DNA from: CAZWCE01 sp964632505
Lineage (GTDB): Bacteria > Planctomycetota > Planctomycetia > Pirellulales > Thermoguttaceae
NCBI GenBank assembly: GCA_964632505.1
Contig: CAZWCE010000011.1
Coordinates: forward strand, 95,561-159,560
Direction of reading: 5' to 3'
Length of the DNA: 64,000 nucleotides
Below the pieces are notes generated by a model. That model was given only the letters and a program-made list of their open reading frames with translations, made no database searches and was not told where the DNA came from. The position numbers and the translations under genes are program-made. Of the stretch, positions 36,021 through 44,543 are shown one piece after another (position 1 is the stretch's first letter; every line of letters begins with the position of its first letter).

Positions 36021-37511
36021 TCACTCTCCCAGCAACCGCTGAACCGCCGTCTCCCCGCTGTGGATGCAGTTGGGAATACCGACCCCGTGAAACGCATTGC
36101 CGGCGATCGCCAGCCCCGGAATCTCTCGTTGGCGCTTTTCGATCTGCGCGACACGTTCGACATGCCCCACATGGTACTGCGGCATCGTCTCCGGCCACCG
36201 GGCCACCGCATGGAAAATCGGCTCTCCTTCGATTTTCAGAACACGCCGTAGTTCCTCCATCAGCAGGGGAATCAGTTTCGCTTCGTCGAGGTGCGGCATC
36301 TCCGGAGCCCGGGCCCCTCCGGCGAAGACCCGAATGAGCGATTTTCCCGACGGCGCGCGGTGAATATATTTCAGGCTGCTGAAACTCCCGGCGAGGATGG
36401 GACTCTTCTCGATCGTCGGGACGACGAATCCCATCCCGCGAAGAGAACGCCGGATCTGCTCGTGGTGGAAGGCGAACGTGACGATGGCGGTTCCCGAATG
36501 TTCGATTTCCCCCAATCGCCGAGAAAGGACCTCGTCGATCCCGTCGAGCAACTTCGAGGAAACCTGCGCCGGAGTGGCCAACACGACGGCATCGTACTCG
36601 TGCCGATCTCCCCGCTCGTCGGTCAGTCGCCATTGGGATCCTCCGCTTCCAGGCAACCGCTCCATGGCGACGATCCCGCAATCGAGATGCACCCGCTCCT
36701 CGGGAAGCCGCTGCCTGAGTGTTTCGGTCAGGTGCGAGAGCCCGCTTCTTAGCGTGACGAACATGCTGTACCGGGCGCCGCTTTGGGCGCCGGAATCCTT
36801 TTCCGAATCCCGGCGATCGGCGCGCCGCCTCTTTTTCGCCTCCCGCATCTGCCGACGCATCGCCCGAATCAAACTCCCGTGATTCTGTTCCATTTCTCGA
36901 AACCGAGGGAGGGTCGCCAACACGCTCAGCCGGGTCATATCCGCGGCGTAAACACCACTGATCAACGGCTCGACCAATCGCTGGAACACTTCGCGTCCGA
37001 GACGCCGGGAAACGAATTGGGCCATCGATTCATCACCGGGATCGCGCCGCTTCGGCAAAAAATATTCCAAGCCGGCCCGCATTTTTCCCAGAGGGCTGAG
37101 CACCGGCGTGACCGCCAACGGCCACATTTTTGTCGGCGCCATCATGAGAAAACCGTCCGGCAAGAGATGAAGATTTCCCTTCCGGACCACATAGGTTCGC
37201 CGGTAATCGGGATTGGTCGTCACCAGATCGTCTTCCAGTCCCAGACGCCGGCACAGGTCGAGCCCCCAGGGAACCGTGGTGATGAAATTATCGGCGCTCA
37301 TCTCCATCTGGAAACCGTCTCGATGGATGGTCGAAAGCACTCCGCCGGTGCGGGAAGATTTTTCCCAAAGTTCCACTTCGGCTTCCCTGGACAACTCGGT
37401 CACGCGATGGGCGGCCGCCAAGCCCGTGATGCCGCCGCCGACCACGGCGATTCTACGAGGAAAGGAGGGCGAACTTGAAGAAGATGGATGACTCGATTCG
37501 GGGGAAATCAC
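36021..37511 (-). CDS. hemY: Protoporphyrinogen/coproporphyrinogen oxidase, HemY type
   Basis: This 496-residue FAD enzyme oxidises porphyrinogen in late haem synthesis. The dinucleotide-binding IAVVGGGITGLAAAHR (about 20-35) is followed by ELWEKSSRTGGVLSTI. The substrate domain has EPLISGVYAADMTRLSVLATLPRF, the hallmark of the HemY family. The C-terminal FAD clamp is IPNCIHSGETAVQRLL. It uses GTG 37511 as start because no ATG precedes the FAD motif; a Ser/Pro-rich 18-residue leader results. Whether the substrate is copro- or protoporphyrinogen cannot be told. It is convergent with cdsA. Confidence 0.92.
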   Translation of the reverse strand: MISPESSHPSSSSSPSFPRRIAVVGGGITGLAAAHRVTELSREAEVELWEKSSRTGGVLSTIHRDGFQMEMSADNFITTVPWGLDLCRRLGLEDDLVTTNPDYRRTYVVRKGNLHLLPDGFLMMAPTKMWPLAVTPVLSPLGKMRAGLEYFLPKRRDPGDESMAQFVSRRLGREVFQRLVEPLISGVYAADMTRLSVLATLPRFREMEQNHGSLIRAMRRQMREAKKRRRADRRDSEKDSGAQSGARYSMFVTLRSGLSHLTETLRQRLPEERVHLDCGIVAMERLPGSGGSQWRLTDERGDRHEYDAVVLATPAQVSSKLLDGIDEVLSRRLGEIEHSGTAIVTFAFHHEQIRRSLRGMGFVVPTIEKSPILAGSFSSLKYIHRAPSGKSLIRVFAGGARAPEMPHLDEAKLIPLLMEELRRVLKIEGEPIFHAVARWPETMPQYHVGHVERVAQIEKRQREIPGLAIAGNAFHGVGIPNCIHSGETAVQRLLGE

Positions 37512-37680
37512 GAAAAAACTCTGCTTTCTGGGAAAAAACCATCAGGCTCGCGGCCCACTCAAGAGATCGCAAGTTCTCGGTCCTTAAAAACCAAACCTTG
37601 CCGAGGCCGGACGACCCGGAAAAGGAAATTCACGGTAGCCGGCCAAGCCGGCCCGCGAAAGGCTCAAAAAAAGACGAAGG

Positions 37681-38084
37681 GAGGGAGCAGGACGATAAGC
37701 CGGGTTCTGTCGACGCGATTCCGAAAATCGGATCTCGCGGGATGGTCATTTATCTCGATGACCGGTTGCCCGGCCACTCTAGCGGTCTACCCGGAAGCGA
37801 AAGACGGACCGGACCAGTCCGCACCCCCTAATGGGGGAGCCACTTCCTGCTTGACCTTGCTCCCGGTGGGGTTTACCGAGCCGGAACGGTCACCCGTCCC
37901 GCTGGTGAGCTCTTACCTCACCGTTTCACCCTTACCGAAGTCGCCGAAACGACCTCGGCGGTTTGCTTTCTGTTGCACTTTCCCTGGCCTCGCGGCCGGT
38001 GGGCGTTACCCACCACCGTGTCCTGTGGAGCCCGGACTTTCCTCCCGGCGAAATACGCCGAGCGACCATCTGTCCTGCTCCCTC
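37681..38084 (-). ncRNA. rnpB: RNase P RNA, bacterial type A
   Basis: The catalytic RNA that trims tRNA 5' ends. Read on the minus strand, the universally conserved blocks appear in order: GGAGGAAAGTCCGGGCTCC, GGTGGGTAACGCCCACC, AGGGAAAGTGCAACAGAAA, GGTAAGGGTGAAACGGTGAG, GGTAAACCCC with GGGAGCAAGG, and the 3' AGAACCCGGCTTAT. Helix P1 pairs GAGGGAGCAGGAC (38084-38072) with GTCCTGCTCCCTC (37693-37681), fixing both ends to within a few bases. A T-rich run follows the 3' end on the minus strand. Confidence 0.97.
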
Positions 38085-38454
38085 ATTCGTCTGATTTTTA
38101 CGGCCGCACAAGCCTCGTCCCGAGGAGCAAGGCGGTCTCATTTTTGCAAGTACGATCGTTAGCCTATTCTATCCCCCATTTGGATCCAAAGGAAGGCCGT
38201 CCACGATTCCACGCCCGAAGGAAGCCCCCAGAAAAAATCACAAACGATTACATAACAAAGGCTTACGACATTCTCGCGAATGGCGTTATTTGGTCGATTT
38301 CTCCCAGGGCCGCGACCAACGTGGGGGAGATCTTCGAAAAGAAACCAAGGCTTTTTTCTCGGTTTGGAAAAAGAAACTCAATCTTTAGATTCCAAGAGAC
38401 GATACTGCCCTTGTTAAGATGAATCGATTATTCCGATTTTTCCGGAGGCGCAAG
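38085..38454. other. Intergenic between RNase P RNA and the porin gene
   Basis: A 370-base gap between divergent transcripts. It holds inverted repeats TTGGTCG/CGACCAA (38290-38319). A TTAAGAT element lies about 45 bases before the porin start; the same TGTTAAGATG string occurs before the gene at 9541, so it may be a -10 element. No gene seen. Confidence 0.4.
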
Positions 38455-39732
38455 ATGAACCGGTCGCTCATGCTGTTGTGGATGAATCTGGCAACTTTTC
38501 TCCTTTTTTTCTCTCCTCTCCTGAGAGCGGAGGAAGAAGACAAGGCCGAAAAGGAATCCCTGCAGCAACCGCTGATGGTGGAGAACATGGTCGAAATGGA
38601 AAGCGGGGTGCTTCCTCCGATGGAACTTCCCAGTTGTCAGGTCGGTTGCGGACCGGAGACGAGCGCATGCTCCGCCACACCAAGCTGCGGCATGAGATCA
38701 AGTTGCGATCGACGGTCTTGCTCCTGCACCACCGGCGGCGGTTTGTTCACGGCCGTGGGACGGGGAGACTTCGCCGACTATTTCAACCATCTTTACTATG
38801 ATTGCCTCGAATTCGATCCCTCCCGAAAGCGTTGCTTCAGCGGGAAAAACACCTTCCGTGGTGGCACGCTCATCTTGGAGCGATCGAATCCGGGATCGGT
38901 CCCCTTGGTCGGAACCACCGCAGGCGACGTGATCCGCCTGAACGCCAACGATTTCGATTTCAATTTTCGTGGAGGCTACGACTTCTCCTACACCCGACAT
39001 CAGATTCTCCATCATCCTTTCTGGGATGTGGAAAGCCGGTACTTTCGAGTCGATGACTTCAACGCATCGGTCCCCGGCAGCCAATCCGGCAGTTCCTCGT
39101 TCGCGTTGGGAGTGGACGAAGATTTTACGCAATTCGCGACGCCCCTGGGGCTCGGCGGATCCGCCGGAAGCTGCGGCGCCTCATATTTTTCGCATCTGGA
39201 CGGAATCGAACTGAACGCCAAACGCAAACTCTTTTGCGGGTGCGTGAATTTCCTCGTGGGGGCGAGATTCGTCGAGCTCGATGAACGCGGTGCGATCTAT
39301 TGCGATCTCGGTGCCGAGGCCGAATATTCGCAGAGCCGCTCGATCAATGACATGTACGGGATCCAAATCGGCGGAGAGGCGGTGATTCTCACTTGGCGTC
39401 GCTTCTCGTTCGAAGGCTTCATCAAGACAGGGGTGTTCACCAATGAAATCGTCACCCATCTCAGCTATTCAAATACCACCGGCACCCAAAATGAAGCCGC
39501 CGCGACCGCCAAACACACCTCCTTTCTCGGGGAAACCGGCCTGAGTTGTGTTTGTCGCTTCACCCCGCGGTTGGCGGTACGTGGTGGGTATCAATGTCTT
39601 TGGTTGGAGGGGGTCGCCACCGCGTGGGAGCAGATTCCCGGCTCGGACGTCGGGAGTGGCAACGCCGCGATCAACACCGACGGAAGTCCCTTCTACCACG
39701 GGGCACAAATCGCACTCGATTATCGCTGGTAA
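38455..39732 (+). CDS. Outer-membrane beta-barrel protein, planctomycete porin-like
   Basis: A 425-residue protein with a clear signal peptide (MLLWMNLATFLLFFSPLLRA, cleavage before EEED). A cysteine-rich segment follows (about 55-90: CQVGCG, CSATPSC, CDRRSCSC). Then come alternating amphipathic strands, and the chain ends in an aromatic residue (ALDYRW), as barrel proteins do. LVGARFVELDERG resembles the BBP7/Lpg1974-type pore-forming families of planctomycetes. GGAGG lies 6 bases before ATG 38455, which decides against ATG 38419. Family assignment is tentative. The cysteine cluster could form disulfides or bind a metal. Confidence 0.78.
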   Translation: MNRSLMLLWMNLATFLLFFSPLLRAEEEDKAEKESLQQPLMVENMVEMESGVLPPMELPSCQVGCGPETSACSATPSCGMRSSCDRRSCSCTTGGGLFTAVGRGDFADYFNHLYYDCLEFDPSRKRCFSGKNTFRGGTLILERSNPGSVPLVGTTAGDVIRLNANDFDFNFRGGYDFSYTRHQILHHPFWDVESRYFRVDDFNASVPGSQSGSSSFALGVDEDFTQFATPLGLGGSAGSCGASYFSHLDGIELNAKRKLFCGCVNFLVGARFVELDERGAIYCDLGAEAEYSQSRSINDMYGIQIGGEAVILTWRRFSFEGFIKTGVFTNEIVTHLSYSNTTGTQNEAAATAKHTSFLGETGLSCVCRFTPRLAVRGGYQCLWLEGVATAWEQIPGSDVGSGNAAINTDGSPFYHGAQIALDYRW

Positions 39733-40217
39733 GGCAACGAACTTATTCATGTTCGCATCAATCGTGGCTCCTCGGTTCCATGCAGTGACGTCCGTGAGGC
39801 CGGGCTCGCGCTGTTCGCCCGGGGTTCACGATGGATGCGACGCTCAACCATAAGGGTCCTGCCGATCGGGAACGGTTCTGCCGCTCGTTTCCTTTTTCCC
39901 GATCGAATCGTCGAAGCGAGCCGTTCATTCTCTGGCAAACGGCGAATGTCGAAAAAAATCAACGATTTTTTTCCGGTCCGGGAACGTTCCATGACCTAGG
40001 GTAAAGAAACGAACCTTTCGGGCGTGTCTCCTCGAAGGACGAGCAGCCCAAGCGTTTCCCCCAAACCACAACCCCCGAATGGACGTCGCCAAGGCAGCCC
40101 CCTCGCTCTCAATCCCAGGATGCTCGGGCATGGAGTCTCTTCACCCGAAGAACGATTGCCGCCTTGTCGACCCGGTTCACTTCCTTCCCCCATTCCTTTG
40201 AAGATAGAGGTGTGCTC
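39733..40217. other. Intergenic between the porin gene and cheW
   Basis: A 485-base gap with two inverted repeats: CGATCGGG/CCCGATCG (39863-39905) and a 10-bp A/T hairpin (39951-39973). No coding frame looks real. It should hold the porin terminator and the cheW promoter. Confidence 0.45.
39951..39973. terminator. A/T-rich perfect hairpin, possible bidirectional terminator
   Basis: GAAAAAAATC, loop AAC, GATTTTTTTC: a 10-bp perfect inverted repeat rich in A and T on either side, about 220 bases after the porin stop. The stem is weak for a terminator. Confidence 0.35.
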
Positions 40218-40742
40218 ATGGCCGAGAAGAACAAAGTTGACATGCAGGAGTTGAATTCCCTGAACGAAGAGATTCAGTCGATTGAAGAAGCCGAAGATAC
40301 GCTGAAAAACATGTATCTGACGTTCCGATTGGGCAATGAAGACTACGGAATCGAGATCCGATATGTGACGGAAATCGTCGGCATGCAGAAGATCACCGAA
40401 GTGCCCGACATGCCCAATTTCGTCAAGGGCGTGGTGAATCTCCGCGGCCAGGTGATCCCCGTGATCGACATGCGTCTTCGCTTCCATATGCAATCACGAG
40501 AATACGACGAGCGAACTTGCATCATCGTCGTGAACATCAACTCGACACAGGTCGGACTGGTGGTCGACACGGTGAATGAAGTCCGCAACATCGACGAGGA
40601 CCAAGTCTCGCCTCCGCCGAAAACCGCCGGAGCGGACAGCGCTCAGTATATCCAAGGCATGGGAAAAGTAGGCGATGAAGTCGTCATCCTGCTCGAAGGC
40701 CAACGGCTCTTGTTCGAAAAGGAACTGGCCGCGTTGGTATAA
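40218..40742 (+). CDS. CheW-like chemotaxis adaptor
   Basis: A 174-residue protein whose residues about 30-165 form a CheW domain: YLTFRLGNEDYGIEIRYVTEI, the hallmark NLRGQVIPVIDMRLRF, and VGLVVDTVNEV. CheW couples receptors to the CheA kinase. The N-terminal 28 residues are an acidic helix rich in Glu/Asn that most CheW proteins lack. AGAGGTG lies 6 bases before the ATG. No cheA, receptor or cheY is near, so it is an orphan copy whose partners lie elsewhere. A terminator follows. Confidence 0.92.
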   Translation: MAEKNKVDMQELNSLNEEIQSIEEAEDTLKNMYLTFRLGNEDYGIEIRYVTEIVGMQKITEVPDMPNFVKGVVNLRGQVIPVIDMRLRFHMQSREYDERTCIIVVNINSTQVGLVVDTVNEVRNIDEDQVSPPPKTAGADSAQYIQGMGKVGDEVVILLEGQRLLFEKELAALV

Positions 40743-40780
40743 GGCCGGCATGCATCTTTTTCATCTGCGAGAAAAACCGA

Positions 40781-40817
40781 TGGAAGTGTTCCCGATTGGG
40801 GCGCTTCCATTTTTTTT
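40781..40817 (+). terminator. Rho-independent terminator after cheW
   Basis: TGGAAGTG pairs with CGCTTCCA (one G-U) over a 13-base loop, directly followed by eight T. It lies 39 bases after the cheW stop. Confidence 0.8.
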
Positions 40818-40871
40818 GCGAGGGATCGCCTCTTTGCACGGTGCCGTACGGGGGGCCGTCGGCCGATGGCA

Positions 40872-42104
40872 TCAGGCACACCCCAAGGCTCGCCCGATCT
40901 GTCGAACCGCCTGTTTCAGTCGAGCTTCGTTCTCGACCAGGGCCAGACGGAGATAGCCTTCCCCGGCGGCCCCGAACGCCGCTCCGGGACTCACGACCAC
41001 ATCGGCTTCCTTGAGCAACTTCATGGCGAAATCGAAAGACCCCATTTGCTGCATCCACTTCTGGGGAATCTTCTGCCAGACGAACATCGTCGCCTTGGGC
41101 CGCTTCACGGGCCAGCCGAGTCGCTCCAGGCCATCGCAAAGCACATCCCTCCGGCGCTGGTAGATTTGCGCCTGTGCTTCCACCGCCGCATCGGTATGTC
41201 GCAACGCCACGATCGCCGAGATCTGGATCGGCGTGAACATCCCGTAGTCGTAGTAGGTTTTGATCGAAGCGAGCGCCCGCACCATCTCCGAGTTACCGGC
41301 GCAGAAACCGACCCGCCAGCCGGCCATATTGTACCCCTTGCTCATCGTGGTCAGTTCCACCCCGACGTCGAACGCCCCGGGAGTGGCCAGAAAACTCGGA
41401 GATTTGTATCCATCGAAGCAGACATCGGCATAGGCCAAATCGCTGACGACCATGAAACCGTGCTTCTTCGCCAGGCGAACCAGATCGACGTAGAATTCCT
41501 GCGTGACCACCGTCGTGGTCGGATTGTGAGGATAGTTGACGATCACCAGCTTCGGCTTCGGGTAGAGTTGCTCGCAGATGTTGGCGATACCGCCGAGCAG
41601 TTTCTCGGGATCGGTCACCTCCAACAGCAGTTCGCTCGCCGAGGCCATCGCCACGGCGTACACGTGCGCCGGGTAGGACGGCGCAGGAACGATCGCCGAA
41701 TCCCCCGGTCCCAGAAGCGCCAGACAGAGATGGCTGAACCCGTCTTTCGAACCGAGACAGGCGATGATCTCCGACTCGGGATCCAGCCGGACACCGTAGT
41801 CTTTCAGATACTTGCTGGCCATCTCGCTGCGCAACTTGGGAACGCCTCGGGCATGACTATAGCCGTGAACTTTCGGATCCCGAGCGACTTCCGCGAGTTT
41901 GTCGACCACCAGCGATTGCGGGGGATCGGTCGGGCTGCCCATGCCGAGATCGATCACATCGCTGCCGGCACGACGCTTTTCGTACTTCAGCCGATTGATC
42001 TCCGCGAAAAGATAGGGAGGCAGCCGCTTGACCCGTTCGGAAACATTGATCTGAAACGGCCTCTGCCGATCCTCCGGATGTTCATCGTGAATCTCGTTGC
42101 TCAT
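40872..42104 (-). CDS. Class I/II pyridoxal-phosphate aminotransferase, AlaC-like
   Basis: A 410-residue fold-type I aminotransferase. Seen: DLGMGSPTDPPQ near the substrate site, the Asn/Asp pair in NYPHNPTTTVV and VVSDLAYADVCFDG, and the PLP lysine in TTMSKGYNMAGWRVGF. C-terminal Arg in GYLRLALVENEARLKQA binds the substrate carboxylate. The pattern is closest to AlaC (glutamate-pyruvate transaminase) and LL-diaminopimelate aminotransferase relatives; the two cannot be separated by eye. In a murein-making planctomycete either role is plausible. It is convergent with cheW and has no operon partner. Confidence 0.87.
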   Translation of the reverse strand: MSNEIHDEHPEDRQRPFQINVSERVKRLPPYLFAEINRLKYEKRRAGSDVIDLGMGSPTDPPQSLVVDKLAEVARDPKVHGYSHARGVPKLRSEMASKYLKDYGVRLDPESEIIACLGSKDGFSHLCLALLGPGDSAIVPAPSYPAHVYAVAMASASELLLEVTDPEKLLGGIANICEQLYPKPKLVIVNYPHNPTTTVVTQEFYVDLVRLAKKHGFMVVSDLAYADVCFDGYKSPSFLATPGAFDVGVELTTMSKGYNMAGWRVGFCAGNSEMVRALASIKTYYDYGMFTPIQISAIVALRHTDAAVEAQAQIYQRRRDVLCDGLERLGWPVKRPKATMFVWQKIPQKWMQQMGSFDFAMKLLKEADVVVSPGAAFGAAGEGYLRLALVENEARLKQAVRQIGRALGCA

Positions 42105-42423
42105 GTCGATCCCATATCCGATATTTTCGAACTTCCCCTCGACAAGTCGCCGATCGTTTCCCGACGATGATCCTCAAGGATTACTGAAATGCCGATCCAC
42201 AAATGATATCAACTCTCCAGAGGCTCGAAAAGGACCCCATCGAATTCGGAACTCCCACCCTAAGAAAACTTGTTTCCCGGTGGAATAGGCCTTATGATGG
42301 AAGGAACCTCCAGGCGGAAACCGATCCCTTGCGGGCTCTTCCCCTCGCTCGGCTTTGTTTTTTCTCGGTTTCCCAGCCCGGAATCGCACATCTTCCCTCA
42401 ATCGATTCGTCAAAGGACTCACC
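42105..42423. other. Intergenic upstream of the isochorismatase/ThuA gene
   Basis: A 319-base gap between divergent genes. I see no RNA gene or convincing coding frame. Confidence 0.4.
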
Positions 42424-43992
42424 ATGATGAAATGGATAGGATTCCTTCACGCCTCCCTTGTTTTGCTCGTTTTCCATATTCCCCTCGCCTGGAGCGAATC
42501 CCCTCGAGACGAAGGTCCTCTCCTCTTCCAACAGCGAAGTCAAACCGTCACCGAAGAAGGCATCGACCGGGTCGATTTCCATTATGAAACCGTTCGTTGG
42601 GATGCCTCGAAAACGGCGGTCATCGTGTGCGACATGTGGGACGATCACTATTGCCCGTCGGCGGCTGCTCGCGTGCGGGAGATGGCTCCCCGCATGAACG
42701 AGGTCCTCAAGGCGGCCCGGAATAAAGGAGCTCTGATCATCCATGCTCCCAGCGGGACGATGGACTTCTACGAAGGCACCCCCGCAAGGGAACTGGCCAA
42801 GGAGGCGAAAAAGCCTCCGATCCCTGAGGAACTGGTTGAGAACCCTCCTCCGAAGAAGTGGGCCTCGCTCGATCCGGAAACGGAGCCTCCGCTGCCGATC
42901 GACGATTCCGACGGCGGTTGCCCTGAGGACGTCCCCCAGAAAAAAGTCTATACTCGGCAGATCGAAACGATCGAGATCCTTCCCGGCGACGCGGTCAGCG
43001 ACAATGACGAAATCTATTATCTCCTGGCCCGGCGGGGGATCGACAACGTCGTCATCCTCGGCGTGCACACGAACATGTGCGTGCTGGGGCGACCGTTCGG
43101 CATTCGGCAGATGGTCCGTTACGGCAAAAACGTCGTGCTGATGCGTGACATGACCGATTCGATGTACAATCCGGCCATGCCGCCGCAAGTCTCCCATTTT
43201 CGAGGGACCGAATTGGTGGTCAACCACATCGAGAGAAACTGGTGCCCGACGGTCACTTCGAGCGATCTGATCGGCGGCCCGGCGTTTCGCTTCGAGGCCG
43301 ACCACCGACCGCATATTTCGATGCTCGTCAGCGACGACCATTACTTGGCCGACGAAACGCTGCCCCGATATGCCGAGCATCTTCGGGATGACTATGGTTG
43401 CTACTGCACCGTGCTCCACGGCGAAGGCACGGCGAACATCCACGGCATCGAAGAACTGGAAACAACCGACTGTCTGATCGTCTACATTCGGCGGCTGGCC
43501 CTTCCGAAAAATCAGCTCGACGCCTTGAAACGCTACGTGGCCGATGGCGACGACCTGATCGGATTGCGCACCGCCAGCCACGCCTTCGACACCAAGGGGA
43601 ATATTCCCGAAGGAGCCGCCAATTGGGTCGAATTCGATCACGACATCCTCGGCGGAAACTACCACAATCACGGCTCCAACGCTCTGGGAACCGATGTGGA
43701 ACATGTCGAGAGCCAAGAGAATCACCCCGTACTTCGCGGCGTACAACCCTCCAACTGGCACAGCACCGGCTCGCTCTATTGGACCTCACCGATCGCCGAC
43801 GATGCCGTGCTGCTGCAAACCGGCTCCTCCGAACAGGGCCAAGACGAACCCCTCACCTGGGTGCGACAGCGCAACGGTCAGCGGATCGCTTATTCGGGAC
43901 TGGGGCATCCCGATGATTTCCAGGTACCGGCGTTTCGGAAAATGCTGGCCAACCTCGTCTTCTGGACGATGAATCGCCAACTCCCCGATTAA
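42424..43992 (+). CDS. Secreted isochorismatase-ThuA fusion protein
   Basis: A 522-residue two-domain protein with a signal peptide (FLHASLVLLVFHIPLAWS). Residues about 45-270 form an isochorismatase-type cysteine hydrolase: Asp in TAVIVCDMWDDHYC, and nucleophile Cys in VVILGVHTNMCVLGRPF. Residues about 290-515 form a ThuA-like class-I glutamine-amidotransferase-fold domain (ISMLVSDDHYLADETLPRYA, DGDDLIGLRTASHAF, GGNYHNHG). ThuA domains in planctomycetes are linked to sugar use, but no substrate can be assigned. AAAGGA precedes ATG 42424. The gene stands alone. Confidence 0.88.
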   Translation: MMKWIGFLHASLVLLVFHIPLAWSESPRDEGPLLFQQRSQTVTEEGIDRVDFHYETVRWDASKTAVIVCDMWDDHYCPSAAARVREMAPRMNEVLKAARNKGALIIHAPSGTMDFYEGTPARELAKEAKKPPIPEELVENPPPKKWASLDPETEPPLPIDDSDGGCPEDVPQKKVYTRQIETIEILPGDAVSDNDEIYYLLARRGIDNVVILGVHTNMCVLGRPFGIRQMVRYGKNVVLMRDMTDSMYNPAMPPQVSHFRGTELVVNHIERNWCPTVTSSDLIGGPAFRFEADHRPHISMLVSDDHYLADETLPRYAEHLRDDYGCYCTVLHGEGTANIHGIEELETTDCLIVYIRRLALPKNQLDALKRYVADGDDLIGLRTASHAFDTKGNIPEGAANWVEFDHDILGGNYHNHGSNALGTDVEHVESQENHPVLRGVQPSNWHSTGSLYWTSPIADDAVLLQTGSSEQGQDEPLTWVRQRNGQRIAYSGLGHPDDFQVPAFRKMLANLVFWTMNRQLPD

Positions 43993-44543
43993 AGCGACCA
44001 ACTCACCTCCCCCAATGCCCCAGAGCGCCTCTTCGCAGGATTTCTCTCCCGGGACATCTTCTCCCGGGGGCCCCTGCATGGACCGTGAACCGTTTTCGCT
44101 CTTGTATCGACGGTGGATAACCACCTGTTTTTCAAGGCGGAAGGTTGTGGAACAGGCCCTCTTCGATGCAAACTCCCATCATCCTCTTCTCACGTGCATA
44201 ATACGAATCCCTTCCCCATCTTGCTTTTTTGTTGGAAACGCCTTGGAATAATCTCCATATCCGGCAACCGGCTCCTCCTTTTCTTAATTCCCATTCTTTT
44301 CGTCGTGACCTCAAGCGGCACACATGGGCAAGAAATACTGCTTCTACCTCGCAAAAGGGGAAAAAGATAGAAGCCTTACTTTTGTTTTCTCCGATAATGA
44401 TCAAGGACGCGAACCACCAGAGACTCCCAAAGTCTTCACTTGGCACTTGTTTCCGGTTTCGATCCACTCTCTCCCCGACAGGATAGCCTTCGGCGAACCG
44501 TTTTCGCCGTTCAAGCTTTTTGATCATTCATAAGGAGGAATGC
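43993..44543. other. Intergenic upstream of the TpsB gene, with a possible 69-codon frame
   Basis: A 551-base gap. A frame at 44324-44533 (69 codons, starting MGKKYCFYLAKGEKD) ends next to the TpsB ribosome binding site, which would allow coupling. It has no clear ribosome binding site of its own and no recognised family. A small hairpin GGTGG-ataa-CCACC lies near 44110-44125. Confidence 0.4.

Noticed and set aside
40866..42170. 434-residue plus-strand frame
   Set aside because: Antisense to the aminotransferase gene, which has the complete PLP site.
42292..43761. 489-residue minus-strand frame
   Set aside because: Antisense to the isochorismatase/ThuA gene.
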